Positions 1-8,931 of a DNA stretch of 64,000 nt are shown here, piece by piece. A program made the translations under genes and the position numbers. Every line of letters begins with the position of its first letter. The first letter of the stretch is position 1. The notes below the pieces were generated by a model. The model made no database searches and was not told the DNA's origin. It saw only the letters and a list, made by a program, of their open reading frames with translations. Origin of the DNA: Streptomyces sp. BK208 (lineage in GTDB: Bacteria; Actinomycetota; Actinomycetes; Streptomycetales; Streptomycetaceae); contig NZ_SOAV01000009.1 of assembly GCF_004364245.1 (NCBI RefSeq), positions 62,001 to 126,000 on the forward strand, read 5' to 3'.

Positions 1-244
1 TGAGGCGTTCGGGCCGGGGCAGGTGCGGCTGGGCCCCGGTGTACGCGGTGGAACCGTCGCCGATGAGCCGCACGGCGTTCTTGGGCGCCGGTGCCGCTTT
101 CCCCTTCTCCTTCTCCGAACCTTGCGTCCCTTCGGAGCCGTTGCCGCTGTCGATCGCGCAACCGGCGAGCGACGCGGCGCAGACCGCGGCGACCACGGCG
201 CGCGCGGCCATCCTGTGGGAAGCCATCCTGCGGGTGGCGGCCAT
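1..244 (-). CDS. Secreted lipoprotein, N-terminal part (runs off left edge)
   Basis: The first 81 codons of a leftward gene are present. The protein opens with an Arg-rich stretch, then a hydrophobic segment ending in a lipobox-like SLAGC at about residues 25-29, so it should be lipidated and anchored outside the membrane. A low-complexity Gly/Ser/Lys linker follows. The ATG at 244 is preferred over the in-frame ATGs at 226 and 211 because GAAGG lies 9 bases upstream. From memory, streptomycetes carry a deacetylase-like secreted protein near acs, but the catalytic part is outside the window, so function is not assigned. Confidence 0.7.
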   Translation of the reverse strand, partial: MAATRRMASHRMAARAVVAAVCAASLAGCAIDSGNGSEGTQGSEKEKGKAAPAPKNAVRLIGDGSTAYTGAQPHLPRPERL

Positions 245-497
245 GTCCGCCCACCTTCTTCCTTCTCTCGGGCCAACGCCGACGAGGCGATGTCGGGTGC
301 TGAGCCGGGCCGTGCCGTCAGCGCCGTCAAGGTGACACGGAAATGAGAAGGAATTAGTACGACAAGCCGATGAAATAACTGATTCACCCGAATACGCGGG
401 GCACTACTCCATTCGCGGTAAAAAACTATGCCTCTTCTTTACTCTGAATTACTCTCTATTTACTCGCTGTAATCGAACGAGCTCAGGAGTCGGACAC
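245..497. promoter_or_regulatory. AT-rich divergent promoter region with phased TTACTC repeats
   Basis: This stretch separates the lipoprotein gene and the anion transporter gene and is far richer in A+T than its surroundings. TTACTC occurs three times, at 439-444, 449-454 and 460-465, a spacing of 10-11 bp that places all copies on one face of the helix. That layout is typical of binding by tandem response-regulator dimers. No clear -10/-35 pair could be fixed. Confidence 0.4.
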
Positions 498-3056
498 ATG
501 TCAGCCTGCGTCCCCGCCCGCGCCGACTCGGCCCGGACCGAACACGTTCACCCACCCCACAGCCCTCCGCCCGGCGGCTCCCGGCGCTTCCGCGTCGCGG
601 GCGCCGACGTCTCGGCCGCGGTCGCGGTCTTCCTCATCGCTCTCCCCCTCTCCCTGGGCATCGCCCTCGCCACCGGCGCCCCTCTCCAGGCGGGCCTCGT
701 CGCCGCCGCGGTGGGCGGGATCGTCGCCGGGCGGATCGGCGGCTGCCCGCTCCAGGTCAGCGGCCCGGCAGCCGGACTCACCGTGGTCACCGCCGACCTC
801 ATCCAGCGCTACGGATGGCGTACGACCTGCGCCATCACCGTGCTCGCCGGGCTCGCCCAACTGGGCCTCGGCTGCCTGCGCGTGGCGCGCTCGGCGCTCG
901 CCGTGAGCCCCGCGATCGTGCACGGCATGCTGGCCGGCATCGGCGTCACCATCGCCGTCGCGCAGCTGCACATCGTCCTCGGCGGCACCCCGCAGAGCTC
1001 CGTCCCCGACAACCTGGTCGCGCTGCCCGCCCAGCTGGCCGACCTGCACCCCGCCGACCTGGCCGTGAGCGTGCTGACCCTGTCCCTGCTGCTGCTCTGG
1101 CCCCGCATCCCCGGCCGCGCCGGACAGCTACTGGGCAAGCTCCCCGCCGCGCTGATCGCCGTCGCCGGGGCCACCGCGGTCGCCGCCCTCGCCGGGCTGA
1201 GCCTGCCCAAGGTCGACCTGCCGTCCTGGAGCAGCCACGCCCTGGCCACGCTGCCCGACGGTCCCGTGCTCGGCCTCGTCGCCGCCGTCCTCACCACCAC
1301 GCTGGTGTGCAGTGTGCAGTCCCTGCTCGGCGCGGTCGCCGTGGACAAACTGGTGGCCGCCCGGCCCGTGTCGACCGGTCACGTCAAGCGCTCCGACCTC
1401 GACCGCGAACTGCTCGGGCAAGGCGCCGCCAACATCGTCTCCGGGTCGCTCGGAGGGCTGCCCATCGCCGGTGTGGCCGTGCGCAGTTCGGCGAACGTGG
1501 CGGCGGGTGCCGTCAGCCGGAACTCCACGATGCTGCACGGCGTTCTCGTAGTGGTCGCCACACTGCTGATGGTCCCGGCCCTGGAGCTCATCCCGCTCGC
1601 CTCGCTCGCCTCCCTGGTCATGGCCGTCGGCCTCAAGATGGTCTCGCTCAACCACATCCGCACGGTGACCCGCCACCGTGAGGTGCTGGTCTACGCGGTC
1701 ACCACCAGCGGCGTGGTGTTCCTCGGCGTCCTGGAGGGCGTCGCGCTGGGCATCGCCGTCGCCGTCGGGGTGGCCCTGCACCGGCTCACCCGCACCCGGA
1801 TCACCCACGACGACGCGCAGGGAGTCCATCACGTCCACGTGCGCGGCCAGTTGACGTTTCTCGCCGTGCCGCGGCTCAGCCGCGTCCTGCACCAGGTGCC
1901 GCACGGAGCGGACGCGGTGGTGGAGCTGGACGGGTCGTTCATGGACCACGCGGCCTACGAGGCGCTGCAGGACTGGCAGAAGACGCACACCGCGCAGGGA
2001 GGCGCCGTCGACATCACCGGCCGTCGGCCCGGCACCCGCATCTCCGAACCGGCCGAGGCCGACGGCTGCCGCTGCCGCCCCTGGACCCCGTGGCGCAACC
2101 ACCAGTGCGAACGACCGCCGTCGGCACCGTCGCCCGGCACGGACCGGCAGGCCGCCACCGACAGACCCCGCGGCGGGCCCCCGGCCGGCACCCCCGGCGC
2201 GGCGACCGGAGCGACGCCAGGAGCCGCCGGTCAGGCCCCCGGCCCTGCCACCGGACCGGACGCACCCGGCACGCCCGACGGCTCAACCGTCCCCACCACG
2301 TCCACCGGACCCACCGCGTCCGTCGGTCCCACCCGCTCCACGAGACCCGCCAAAGGCGAACTCGCCCGTGGCATCAGCGCGTTCCACCGCAACACCGCCC
2401 CGCTGATGCGCCACGAGCTGGCCCGGCTGGCGCGGGAAGGGCAGCAGCCCTCCCAGCTGTTCCTGACGTGCGCCGACTCCCGGGTCGTCACGTCGATGAT
2501 CACCTCGAGTGGTCCCGGCGACCTCTTCGTGGTGCGCAACGTCGGCAACCTCGTGCCGCTGCCCGGCGAGGAGAGCGGTGACGACTCGGTGGCCGCCGCG
2601 ATCGAGTACGCCGTGGACGTGCTGAAGGTGCGGTCCGTCACCGTGTGCGGGCACTCCGGGTGCGGAGCCATGCAGGCGCTGCTCGGCGCCGATCCCGGGG
2701 GTGCGCGCACACCCCTCCAGCGGTGGCTGCGGCACGGCCTCCCGAGTCTGGAGCACGTGTCCGCGAGCGAAGACGCGAGCGAGGACGCCGCCGGGGGCGG
2801 GACCGGCCGTCCTCGGCCGCCCCGGCTGGCCGGACGCGAGCCCGCCGACGCCGCCGAGCGGCTGTGCCTGGCCAACGTCGTCCAGCAGCTGGAGCACCTG
2901 CGCGCCCACGAGTCGGTGGCCCGGGCCCTGGGCGCCGGAGACCTGGAGCTGCACGGCATGTACTTCCACGTCGGCGAGGCCCAGTCGTACCTGCTGTCCG
3001 AGGACGAGGAAGGCGGCGTGTTCCAGCTCGTGCTGGAGACGGACCTGACCGCCTGA
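498..3056 (+). CDS. SulP-family anion transporter fused to beta-carbonic anhydrase
   Basis: A two-part 852-aa protein. Residues about 30-430 form a SulP/SLC26-type multi-helix membrane transporter, followed by a short STAS-like segment (about 445-500) and a long Pro/Thr/Gly-rich linker (about 520-610). Residues about 620-850 are a beta-class carbonic anhydrase with the zinc set Cys658, Asp660/Arg662 dyad, His719 and Cys722. Such fusions are known in actinobacteria and are thought to couple bicarbonate or sulfate transport to CO2 hydration at the inner membrane face. The ATG at 498 has AGGAG 8 bases upstream. The transported anion cannot be read from sequence. Confidence 0.9.
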   Translation: MSACVPARADSARTEHVHPPHSPPPGGSRRFRVAGADVSAAVAVFLIALPLSLGIALATGAPLQAGLVAAAVGGIVAGRIGGCPLQVSGPAAGLTVVTADLIQRYGWRTTCAITVLAGLAQLGLGCLRVARSALAVSPAIVHGMLAGIGVTIAVAQLHIVLGGTPQSSVPDNLVALPAQLADLHPADLAVSVLTLSLLLLWPRIPGRAGQLLGKLPAALIAVAGATAVAALAGLSLPKVDLPSWSSHALATLPDGPVLGLVAAVLTTTLVCSVQSLLGAVAVDKLVAARPVSTGHVKRSDLDRELLGQGAANIVSGSLGGLPIAGVAVRSSANVAAGAVSRNSTMLHGVLVVVATLLMVPALELIPLASLASLVMAVGLKMVSLNHIRTVTRHREVLVYAVTTSGVVFLGVLEGVALGIAVAVGVALHRLTRTRITHDDAQGVHHVHVRGQLTFLAVPRLSRVLHQVPHGADAVVELDGSFMDHAAYEALQDWQKTHTAQGGAVDITGRRPGTRISEPAEADGCRCRPWTPWRNHQCERPPSAPSPGTDRQAATDRPRGGPPAGTPGAATGATPGAAGQAPGPATGPDAPGTPDGSTVPTTSTGPTASVGPTRSTRPAKGELARGISAFHRNTAPLMRHELARLAREGQQPSQLFLTCADSRVVTSMITSSGPGDLFVVRNVGNLVPLPGEESGDDSVAAAIEYAVDVLKVRSVTVCGHSGCGAMQALLGADPGGARTPLQRWLRHGLPSLEHVSASEDASEDAAGGGTGRPRPPRLAGREPADAAERLCLANVVQQLEHLRAHESVARALGAGDLELHGMYFHVGEAQSYLLSEDEEGGVFQLVLETDLTA

Positions 3057-3222
3057 CCCCCCGAGCGTCCGGGCGGTCCCGGAAGAGCCGAGGCGCGGGC
3101 CGGTGTGAGCGGCGTTACACGCACTGAACCCCGCGCCGTCGGCGTCCGTGGGTACGGATGACCACTGACCGCGAAGGACACGCGAGGTCACAGGAAGGGC
3201 ATGCGGCACGGAGGACCGCCGG

Positions 3223-3238
3223 ACAGGTCTAAACCATT
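3223..3238. promoter_or_regulatory. DasR-like (GntR) operator candidate upstream of acs
   Basis: ACAGGTCTAAACCATT matches the published dre consensus ACTGGTCTAGACCACT at 13 of 16 positions, including the GGTCT/ACC half-sites. It lies about 87 bp before the acs start, within the 268-bp gap between the transporter gene and acs. DasR links N-acetylglucosamine and carbon metabolism in streptomycetes. The assignment is by pattern only. Confidence 0.4.
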
Positions 3239-3324
3239 TGCCCGTCGACCCTTGTCATCGGCCCCCCGGGTCTGATGAGCTGTGGCCTGGGACACAACGG
3301 ACAACCCTGAGAAAGGGAGATGTC

Positions 3325-5280
3325 GTGAGCAACGAATCCTTGGCCAACCTGCTCAAGGAAGAACGCAGGTTCGCGCCCCCCGCCGACCTGGCCGCGAACG
3401 CCAACGTCACGGCAGAGGCGTACGAACAGGCCAAGGCTGACAGGCTCGGCTTCTGGGCCGAGCAGGCCCGCAGGCTGACCTGGGCGAAGGAACCGACCGA
3501 GACGCTCGACTGGTCGAACCCGCCGTTCGCCAAGTGGTTCGCGGACGGCACGCTGAACGTCGCCTACAACTGCGTGGACCGGCACGTGGAGGCAGGCAAC
3601 GGCGACCGCGTCGCCATCCACTTCGAGGGCGAGTCCGGCGACAGCCGCGCCCTCACCTACGCGCAGCTCAAGGACGAGGTCTCCAAGGCCGCCAACGCCC
3701 TGCTGGAGCTGGGTGTGCAGAAGGGCGACCGGGTCGCGATCTACATGCCGATGATTCCCGAGACCGCGATCGCGATGCTGGCCTGCGCCCGCGTCGGCGC
3801 CGCGCACTCGGTGGTCTTCGGCGGCTTCTCCTCGGACGCGCTGGCCACCCGCATCCAGGACGCCGACGCCCGCGTCGTCATCACCGCCGACGGCGGATAC
3901 CGGCGCGGCAAGCCGTCCGCGCTCAAGCCCGCCGTCGACGAGGCCGTCGAGCGCGCCGGGATCGTCGAGCACGTGCTCGTCGTCCGCCGCACCGGCCAGG
4001 ACGTCGACTGGGACGCCTCCCGCGACAAGTGGTGGCACGAGACCGTCGACGGCCAGTCCGCCGAGCACACGCCCGAGGCGTTCGACGCGGAGCACCCGCT
4101 GTTCATCCTGTACACGTCCGGTACGACGGGTAAGCCCAAGGGCATCCTGCACACCTCCGGCGGCTACCTGACGCAGGCGGCGTACACGCACTGGGCCGTC
4201 TTCGACCTCAAGCCGGAGACCGACGTCTTCTGGTGCACCGCCGACGTCGGCTGGGTCACCGGACACTCGTACATCGTCTACGGCCCGCTCGCCAACGGCG
4301 CGACGCAGGTCATGTACGAGGGCACGCCGGACACCCCGCACCAGGGCCGGTTCTGGGAGATCGTCCAGAAGTACAAGGTCTCCATCCTCTACACCGCGCC
4401 CACCGCGATCCGGACGTTCATGAAGTGGGGCGACGACATCCCCGCGAAGTTCGACCTGTCGTCCCTGCGGGTCCTCGGTTCGGTCGGCGAGCCGATCAAC
4501 CCCGAGGCGTGGGTGTGGTACCGCAAGAACATCGGCGCGGACGCGACCCCGGTCGTGGACACCTGGTGGCAGACCGAGACCGGCGCAATGATGATCACGC
4601 CGTTGCCGGGCGTCACCGAGGCCAAGCCGGGCTCCGCCCAGCGCGCGCTCCCCGGCATCTCCGCGACCGTCGTCGACGACGAGGCCAACGAGGTGCCGAA
4701 CGGCGGCGGCGGGTACTTGGTCCTCACCGAGCCGTGGCCGTCGATGCTGCGCACCATCTGGGGCGACGACCAGCGGTTCATCGACACGTACTGGTCGCGT
4801 TTCGAGGGCAAGTACTTCGCGGGCGACGGCGCCAAGAAGGACGACGACGGCGACATCTGGCTCCTCGGCCGCGTCGACGACGTGATGCTCGTCTCCGGCC
4901 ACAACATCTCCACCACCGAGGTCGAGTCGGCCCTCGTCTCGCACCCGTCGGTCGCCGAGGCGGCCGTGGTCGGCGCGGCGGACGAGACCACCGGCCAGGC
5001 CATCGTGGCCTTCGTGATCCTGCGCGGCGCGGCGGCGGAGAGCGAGGACCTGGTCACCGAGCTGCGCAACCACGTCGGTGCCACGCTCGGCCCGATCGCC
5101 AAGCCCAAGCGGATCCTGCCGGTGGCGGAGCTGCCGAAGACCCGCTCCGGCAAGATCATGCGCCGCCTGCTGCGCGACGTCGCGGAGAACCGCCAGCTCG
5201 GAGACGTCACGACCCTGACGGACTCGACGGTCATGGACCTCATCCAGTCGAAACTCCCGGCTGCCTCCAGCGAGGACTGA
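3325..5280 (+). CDS. acs: Acetyl-CoA synthetase (AMP-forming)
   Basis: A 651-aa cytoplasmic enzyme that activates acetate with ATP and CoA to acetyl-CoA. The acyl-adenylate P-loop SGTTGKPKG is at residues 265-273 and the C-terminal SGKIMRR motif carries Lys610, the lysine whose acetylation switches off the E. coli enzyme (Lys609 there). Length is normal for the family. The GTG at 3325 is chosen because GGGAG sits 5 bases upstream; the open frame extends further but lacks a site. It is followed by a strong hairpin, so it is probably its own transcription unit. Confidence 0.95.
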   Translation: MSNESLANLLKEERRFAPPADLAANANVTAEAYEQAKADRLGFWAEQARRLTWAKEPTETLDWSNPPFAKWFADGTLNVAYNCVDRHVEAGNGDRVAIHFEGESGDSRALTYAQLKDEVSKAANALLELGVQKGDRVAIYMPMIPETAIAMLACARVGAAHSVVFGGFSSDALATRIQDADARVVITADGGYRRGKPSALKPAVDEAVERAGIVEHVLVVRRTGQDVDWDASRDKWWHETVDGQSAEHTPEAFDAEHPLFILYTSGTTGKPKGILHTSGGYLTQAAYTHWAVFDLKPETDVFWCTADVGWVTGHSYIVYGPLANGATQVMYEGTPDTPHQGRFWEIVQKYKVSILYTAPTAIRTFMKWGDDIPAKFDLSSLRVLGSVGEPINPEAWVWYRKNIGADATPVVDTWWQTETGAMMITPLPGVTEAKPGSAQRALPGISATVVDDEANEVPNGGGGYLVLTEPWPSMLRTIWGDDQRFIDTYWSRFEGKYFAGDGAKKDDDGDIWLLGRVDDVMLVSGHNISTTEVESALVSHPSVAEAAVVGAADETTGQAIVAFVILRGAAAESEDLVTELRNHVGATLGPIAKPKRILPVAELPKTRSGKIMRRLLRDVAENRQLGDVTTLTDSTVMDLIQSKLPAASSED

Positions 5281-5292
5281 GCCACGCACACC

Positions 5293-5329
5293 GAGGGCAC
5301 CCGGCACCGCGCACGTGCCGGGTGCCCTC
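5293..5329 (+). terminator. Terminator after acs
   Basis: A perfect 15-bp stem (GAGGGCACCCGGCAC and its complement) with a 7-base loop begins 12 bases after the acs stop. There is no T-run, as is common in high-GC actinomycetes. Confidence 0.85.
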
Positions 5330-5457
5330 GCCCTGTGGGAGCACCGGGGCCCGGGTAAGCTGGGGAGGACGTAAGTGACTCATCAAGATCCTCATGGTGC
5401 GCCGGGAAGTCTGGTCGGCACGTGTTTTGTGCTGCCCACCGACCGGAGGTTCTCCTC

Positions 5458-6882
5458 GTGACCGCGCCCCGCACTCCCCGCAAGGCCTTCGGACGGCTGT
5501 CCCTGCCGGAGCGCACCTACCTCACGGACGCGCTGCGCACCGAGACCGTCGGTGGCGTCCTGCTGCTCGTCGCCGCGATCGCCGCCCTGGTCTGGGCAAA
5601 CGTACCGGCGCTGCGCGACAGCTACGAGAGCGTCAGCCACTTCCACTTCGGGCCCGAGGCCCTCGGCCTGAACCTCTCGGTGGCGCACTGGGCCGCCGAC
5701 GGACTCCTCGCCGTCTTCTTCTTCGTCGCCGGCATCGAGCTCAAACGCGAACTGGTCGCCGGTGACCTCAAGGACCCCAAGGCCGCCGCGCTCCCGGTGG
5801 TGGCGGCGCTGTGCGGCATGGTCGTACCGGCGGTCGTCTACACCGTCACCAACACCGCCGGCGGCGGCTCGCTGGCGGGCTGGGCCGTGCCGACCGCCAC
5901 CGACATCGCCTTCGCGCTCGCCGTGCTCGCCGTCATCGGCACCTCGCTGCCGAGCGCCCTGCGCGCCTTCCTGCTGACGCTCGCCGTCGTCGACGACCTG
6001 TTCGCGATCCTGATCATCGCGGTCTTCTTCACCGACACCCTGAACTTCGCCGCGCTGGCCGGCGCGGTCGTCGGCCTGGTCGTCTTCTGGCTGCTGCTGC
6101 GCAAGGGGGTGCGCGGCTGGTACGTGTACGTCCCGCTCGGCCTGGTGATCTGGGGCCTGATGTACAACAGCGGCATCCACGCCACCATCGCCGGCGTCGC
6201 GATGGGCCTGATGCTGCGCTGCCACCGGCATGAGGGCGAGCAGCACTCCCCCGGCGAGCACATCGAGCACCTGGTCCGCCCGCTGTCGGCGGGGCTGGCC
6301 GTTCCGCTGTTCGCCCTGTTCAGCGCGGGTGTGGCCGTCTCCGGCGGGGCACTGGCCGACGTGTTCACCCAGCCGGAGACCCTCGGTGTAGTGCTCGGCC
6401 TCGTCGTCGGCAAGACGCTGGGCATCTTCGGCGGCACCTGGCTGACCTCGCGCTTCACCAGGGCGTCGCTCAGTGACGACCTGGAATGGGCCGACGTGTT
6501 CGCGGTGGCGACCCTGGCCGGCATCGGCTTCACCGTCTCGCTGCTCATCGACGAGCTGGCCTTCTCGGGCGACCAGGAGCTGACCGACCAGGTCAAGGCG
6601 GCCGTCCTCACCGGCTCGCTCATCGCGGCGGCCCTGGCGACGGTGCTGCTGAAGATACGGAACGCGAAGTACCGGGGGATGGTCGCCGAGGAGGAGCGCG
6701 ACGACGACCTCAGCGGCGTACCGGACGTCTACGAGGAGGACGACCCCGCGTACCACCTGCGCGTGGCCGCCGTCTACGAGAAGAAGGCCGCCGAGCACCG
6801 CCGGATCGCCCAGGAGATGGAGTCGGCGCGGCTTGCCGAAGTCGCGGGCGGGGCAGGCGATGAGGGCGAGGGTCCGGCATGA
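5458..6882 (+). CDS. nhaA: Na+/H+ antiporter, NhaA family
   Basis: A 474-aa inner-membrane protein with about 12 hydrophobic segments. The paired aspartates essential for ion exchange in NhaA are present at Asp179-Asp180 within AVVDDLFAI. A charged, acidic cytoplasmic tail of about 60 residues follows the last helix. The GTG at 5458 has GGAGG 8 bases upstream, so the 12 extra upstream codons of the open frame are discounted. It exchanges external protons for internal sodium or lithium for pH and salt homeostasis. Confidence 0.93.
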   Translation: MTAPRTPRKAFGRLSLPERTYLTDALRTETVGGVLLLVAAIAALVWANVPALRDSYESVSHFHFGPEALGLNLSVAHWAADGLLAVFFFVAGIELKRELVAGDLKDPKAAALPVVAALCGMVVPAVVYTVTNTAGGGSLAGWAVPTATDIAFALAVLAVIGTSLPSALRAFLLTLAVVDDLFAILIIAVFFTDTLNFAALAGAVVGLVVFWLLLRKGVRGWYVYVPLGLVIWGLMYNSGIHATIAGVAMGLMLRCHRHEGEQHSPGEHIEHLVRPLSAGLAVPLFALFSAGVAVSGGALADVFTQPETLGVVLGLVVGKTLGIFGGTWLTSRFTRASLSDDLEWADVFAVATLAGIGFTVSLLIDELAFSGDQELTDQVKAAVLTGSLIAAALATVLLKIRNAKYRGMVAEEERDDDLSGVPDVYEEDDPAYHLRVAAVYEKKAAEHRRIAQEMESARLAEVAGGAGDEGEGPA

Positions 6883-7017
6883 TCTGACGAGACGGTACAA
6901 AAGACGGGACCGTCAGTAGTCGGAGCTGACACGGGCAGGCCGGAGCAGGGCTGCCCGGGGACGCCCCGACGCCCATGGAACCGTACGCAGATGAGCCAGC
7001 AGAAGAGGGAGACCGCG

Positions 7018-7506
7018 ATGAGCGCACCCGACGGCAGCCCGGTCGGCACCGAACGCAGCATCGGCCAGCTGTTCGCCTCGGCGACCACCGAAATGTCGGC
7101 GCTCGTGCACGACGAGATCGCACTGGCGAAGGCGCAGCTGAGGCAGGACGTGAAGCGCGGGGCGACCAGCGGTGGCGCGTTCTCCGCCGCGGGTCTGCTC
7201 CTGGTGTTCTCGCTGCCGATGCTGAGCTTCGCGCTGGCCTACGGCATCCGGACCTGGAGCCATTGGAACCTCGCGGTCTGCTTTCTGCTGTCCTTCGCGG
7301 CCAACGTCCTGATCGCGGGCCTCCTCGCGCTGATCGGCGTCGTCTTCGCCAAGAAGGCCAAGAAGGGCCGAGGTCCGCAGAAGGTCGCCGCCTCGATGAA
7401 GCAGTCGGCGGGCGTGCTGCAGAACGCCAAGCCGCACCCGCGTCCGGAACTCCCCGCGGACCGGTCCCCCGAAGCGATCGAGGCTGTGGCACGCTCGACC
7501 TCATGA
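7018..7506 (+). CDS. Phage-holin-fold small membrane protein (DUF1469-like)
   Basis: A 162-aa protein with an amphipathic N-terminal region rich in Ala, Glu and Lys, two hydrophobic helices (about residues 58-82 and 89-115) and a basic tail. This matches the actinobacterial phage_holin_3_6/DUF1469 group, whose cellular role is not settled. The ATG at 7018 is preferred over 6991 because AGGGAG precedes it by 6 bases. Its stop overlaps the next start (ATGA), so the two are translationally coupled. The homologous M. tuberculosis neighbour (Rv3669, from memory) sits beside ephE in the same way. Confidence 0.75.
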   Translation: MSAPDGSPVGTERSIGQLFASATTEMSALVHDEIALAKAQLRQDVKRGATSGGAFSAAGLLLVFSLPMLSFALAYGIRTWSHWNLAVCFLLSFAANVLIAGLLALIGVVFAKKAKKGRGPQKVAASMKQSAGVLQNAKPHPRPELPADRSPEAIEAVARSTS

Positions 7507-8471
7507 CGGGCTCCACCACCCCTTCGGGGCAATCCTCCTCGGCGCAGCACCCCACGTCGGTCGTACGGCTCGGTATCCCGGGCGGACGCGAGGTGACCCA
7601 CCGGGACGTCGCGGCCAACGGTGCCCGGTTCCACATCGCCGAGCTGGGCGACGGGCCGCTGGTGCTGCTGCTGCACGGTTTCCCGCAGTTCTGGTGGACC
7701 TGGCGGCACCAGCTGGTGGCACTCGCCGACGCCGGTTTCCGCGCGGTCGCCATGGACCTGCGCGGCGTCGGCGGCAGCGACCGCACCCCGCGCGGTTACG
7801 ACCCGGCGGGTCTCGCCCTCGACATCACCGGCGTGGTCCGCTCACTCGGCGAGCCGGACGCCGCGCTGGTCGGTCACGACCTCGGCGGCTACCTGGCGTG
7901 GACGGCCGCCGCGATGCGGCCCAAGCTGGTGCGGCGGCTCGCGGTGTCCTCGATGCCGCACCCCCGGCGCTGGCGCTCGGCCATGCTCGGGGACGTGCGC
8001 CAGAGCCGGGCGGGCTCCTACATCTGGGGTTTCCAGCGCCCCTGGGTGCCGGAGCGTCAACTGACCGCGGACGACGGCGCCCTGGTCGGCCGGCTGCTGC
8101 ACGACTGGTCCGGGCCGCGGCTGCTGGACGACGAGGCGGTGGCGGCGTACCGCCGTGCCATGTGCATCCCGTCCACGGCGCACTGCTCGGTCGAGCCGTA
8201 CCGCTGGCTGGTGCGGTCGCTGGCCCGACCGGACGGCATCCAGTTCTACCGCCGGATGAAGCGGCCGGTACGGGTGCCGACACTGCATCTGCACGGCTCG
8301 CTGGACCCGGTGATGCGCACGCGGAGCGCCGCCGGATCGGGCCAGTACGTCGAAGCGCCCTACCGCTGGCGGCTGTTCGACGGGCTCGGGCACTTCCCGC
8401 ACGAAGAGGATCCGGTCGCCTTCTCCACCGAACTGATCAACTGGCTGAAGGATCCCGAACCCGATCGATGA
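7503..8471 (+). CDS. Alpha/beta hydrolase, epoxide-hydrolase-like
   Basis: A 322-aa alpha/beta-hydrolase-fold protein. The oxyanion-hole motif HGFPQFWWTW and the nucleophile elbow GHDLGG, with Asp as nucleophile, point to an epoxide hydrolase or haloalkane-dehalogenase type rather than a Ser esterase. A late acid residue (SLDPVM) and the catalytic His in GLGHFPH complete the triad. It is coupled to the upstream membrane-protein gene. The substrate is unknown. Confidence 0.85.
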   Translation: MTGSTTPSGQSSSAQHPTSVVRLGIPGGREVTHRDVAANGARFHIAELGDGPLVLLLHGFPQFWWTWRHQLVALADAGFRAVAMDLRGVGGSDRTPRGYDPAGLALDITGVVRSLGEPDAALVGHDLGGYLAWTAAAMRPKLVRRLAVSSMPHPRRWRSAMLGDVRQSRAGSYIWGFQRPWVPERQLTADDGALVGRLLHDWSGPRLLDDEAVAAYRRAMCIPSTAHCSVEPYRWLVRSLARPDGIQFYRRMKRPVRVPTLHLHGSLDPVMRTRSAAGSGQYVEAPYRWRLFDGLGHFPHEEDPVAFSTELINWLKDPEPDR

Positions 8472-8931
8472 CGGAACCGCTGCCGAACGGTCACCGAACG
8501 GACGCGCCCGGTATCCGAACCGGAACGCCTGTCCTATGAACGGCCACTTGCCCGGCGCATAGGCCAATTGGGGGCCCGGGGAGAGGTTATCGACCTTGGG
8601 GCGGGGGCAGACGTCCCGGTATGGGCTGGACGCACGACTACAGTGACGTAGCACGCGACGGCCGCTCCACGAGCGGCGTGAGCAGTACCCACCGACGCGG
8701 CAGCACCCCGCAACTCGCGGGTGCGGACCTGCGGGTGGGCATCCCGCGCATCCTGCGCCGCCGGGCCCGCTGGGTCTCCGTCCGCCTGCGCCATCCGCGG
8801 ACCTGACACATCCGGGCCTGACGCACCCGGAGCTGACGCATCCGGCCGGACAAACCCCGGACCCGTGCCGGGACACCTCGGTGCCCGGTACGCCTGCCTC
8901 GGCGCTCCCGCGCGCTTGCTGCCCGGCCGGG
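8472..8931. other. Gap between convergent genes with short tandem repeats
   Basis: Apart from the doubtful 61-aa frame, this stretch contains three imperfect copies of a 15-bp unit around CCTGACGCATCCGG at 8802-8816, 8817-8831 and 8832-8846. They lie about 85 bp beyond the stop codon of the leftward protease gene. No clear terminator hairpin or promoter was identified. Confidence 0.5.
8621..8806 (+). CDS. Small Arg-rich protein, doubtful gene
   Basis: A 61-aa open frame in the 460-bp gap between two convergent genes. The product is basic and Ser/Arg-rich with no recognisable domain. No good ribosome binding site precedes the ATG. Support is limited to its isolated position and lack of a competing frame. 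The stop codon falls in three imperfect 15-bp repeats (8802-8846). It may be spurious. Confidence 0.35.
   Translation: MGWTHDYSDVARDGRSTSGVSSTHRRGSTPQLAGADLRVGIPRILRRRARWVSVRLRHPRT

Noticed and set aside
3229..5307. Long minus-strand open frame (692 codons) opposite acs
   Set aside because: Shadow of acs codon bias; no domain, no ribosome site.
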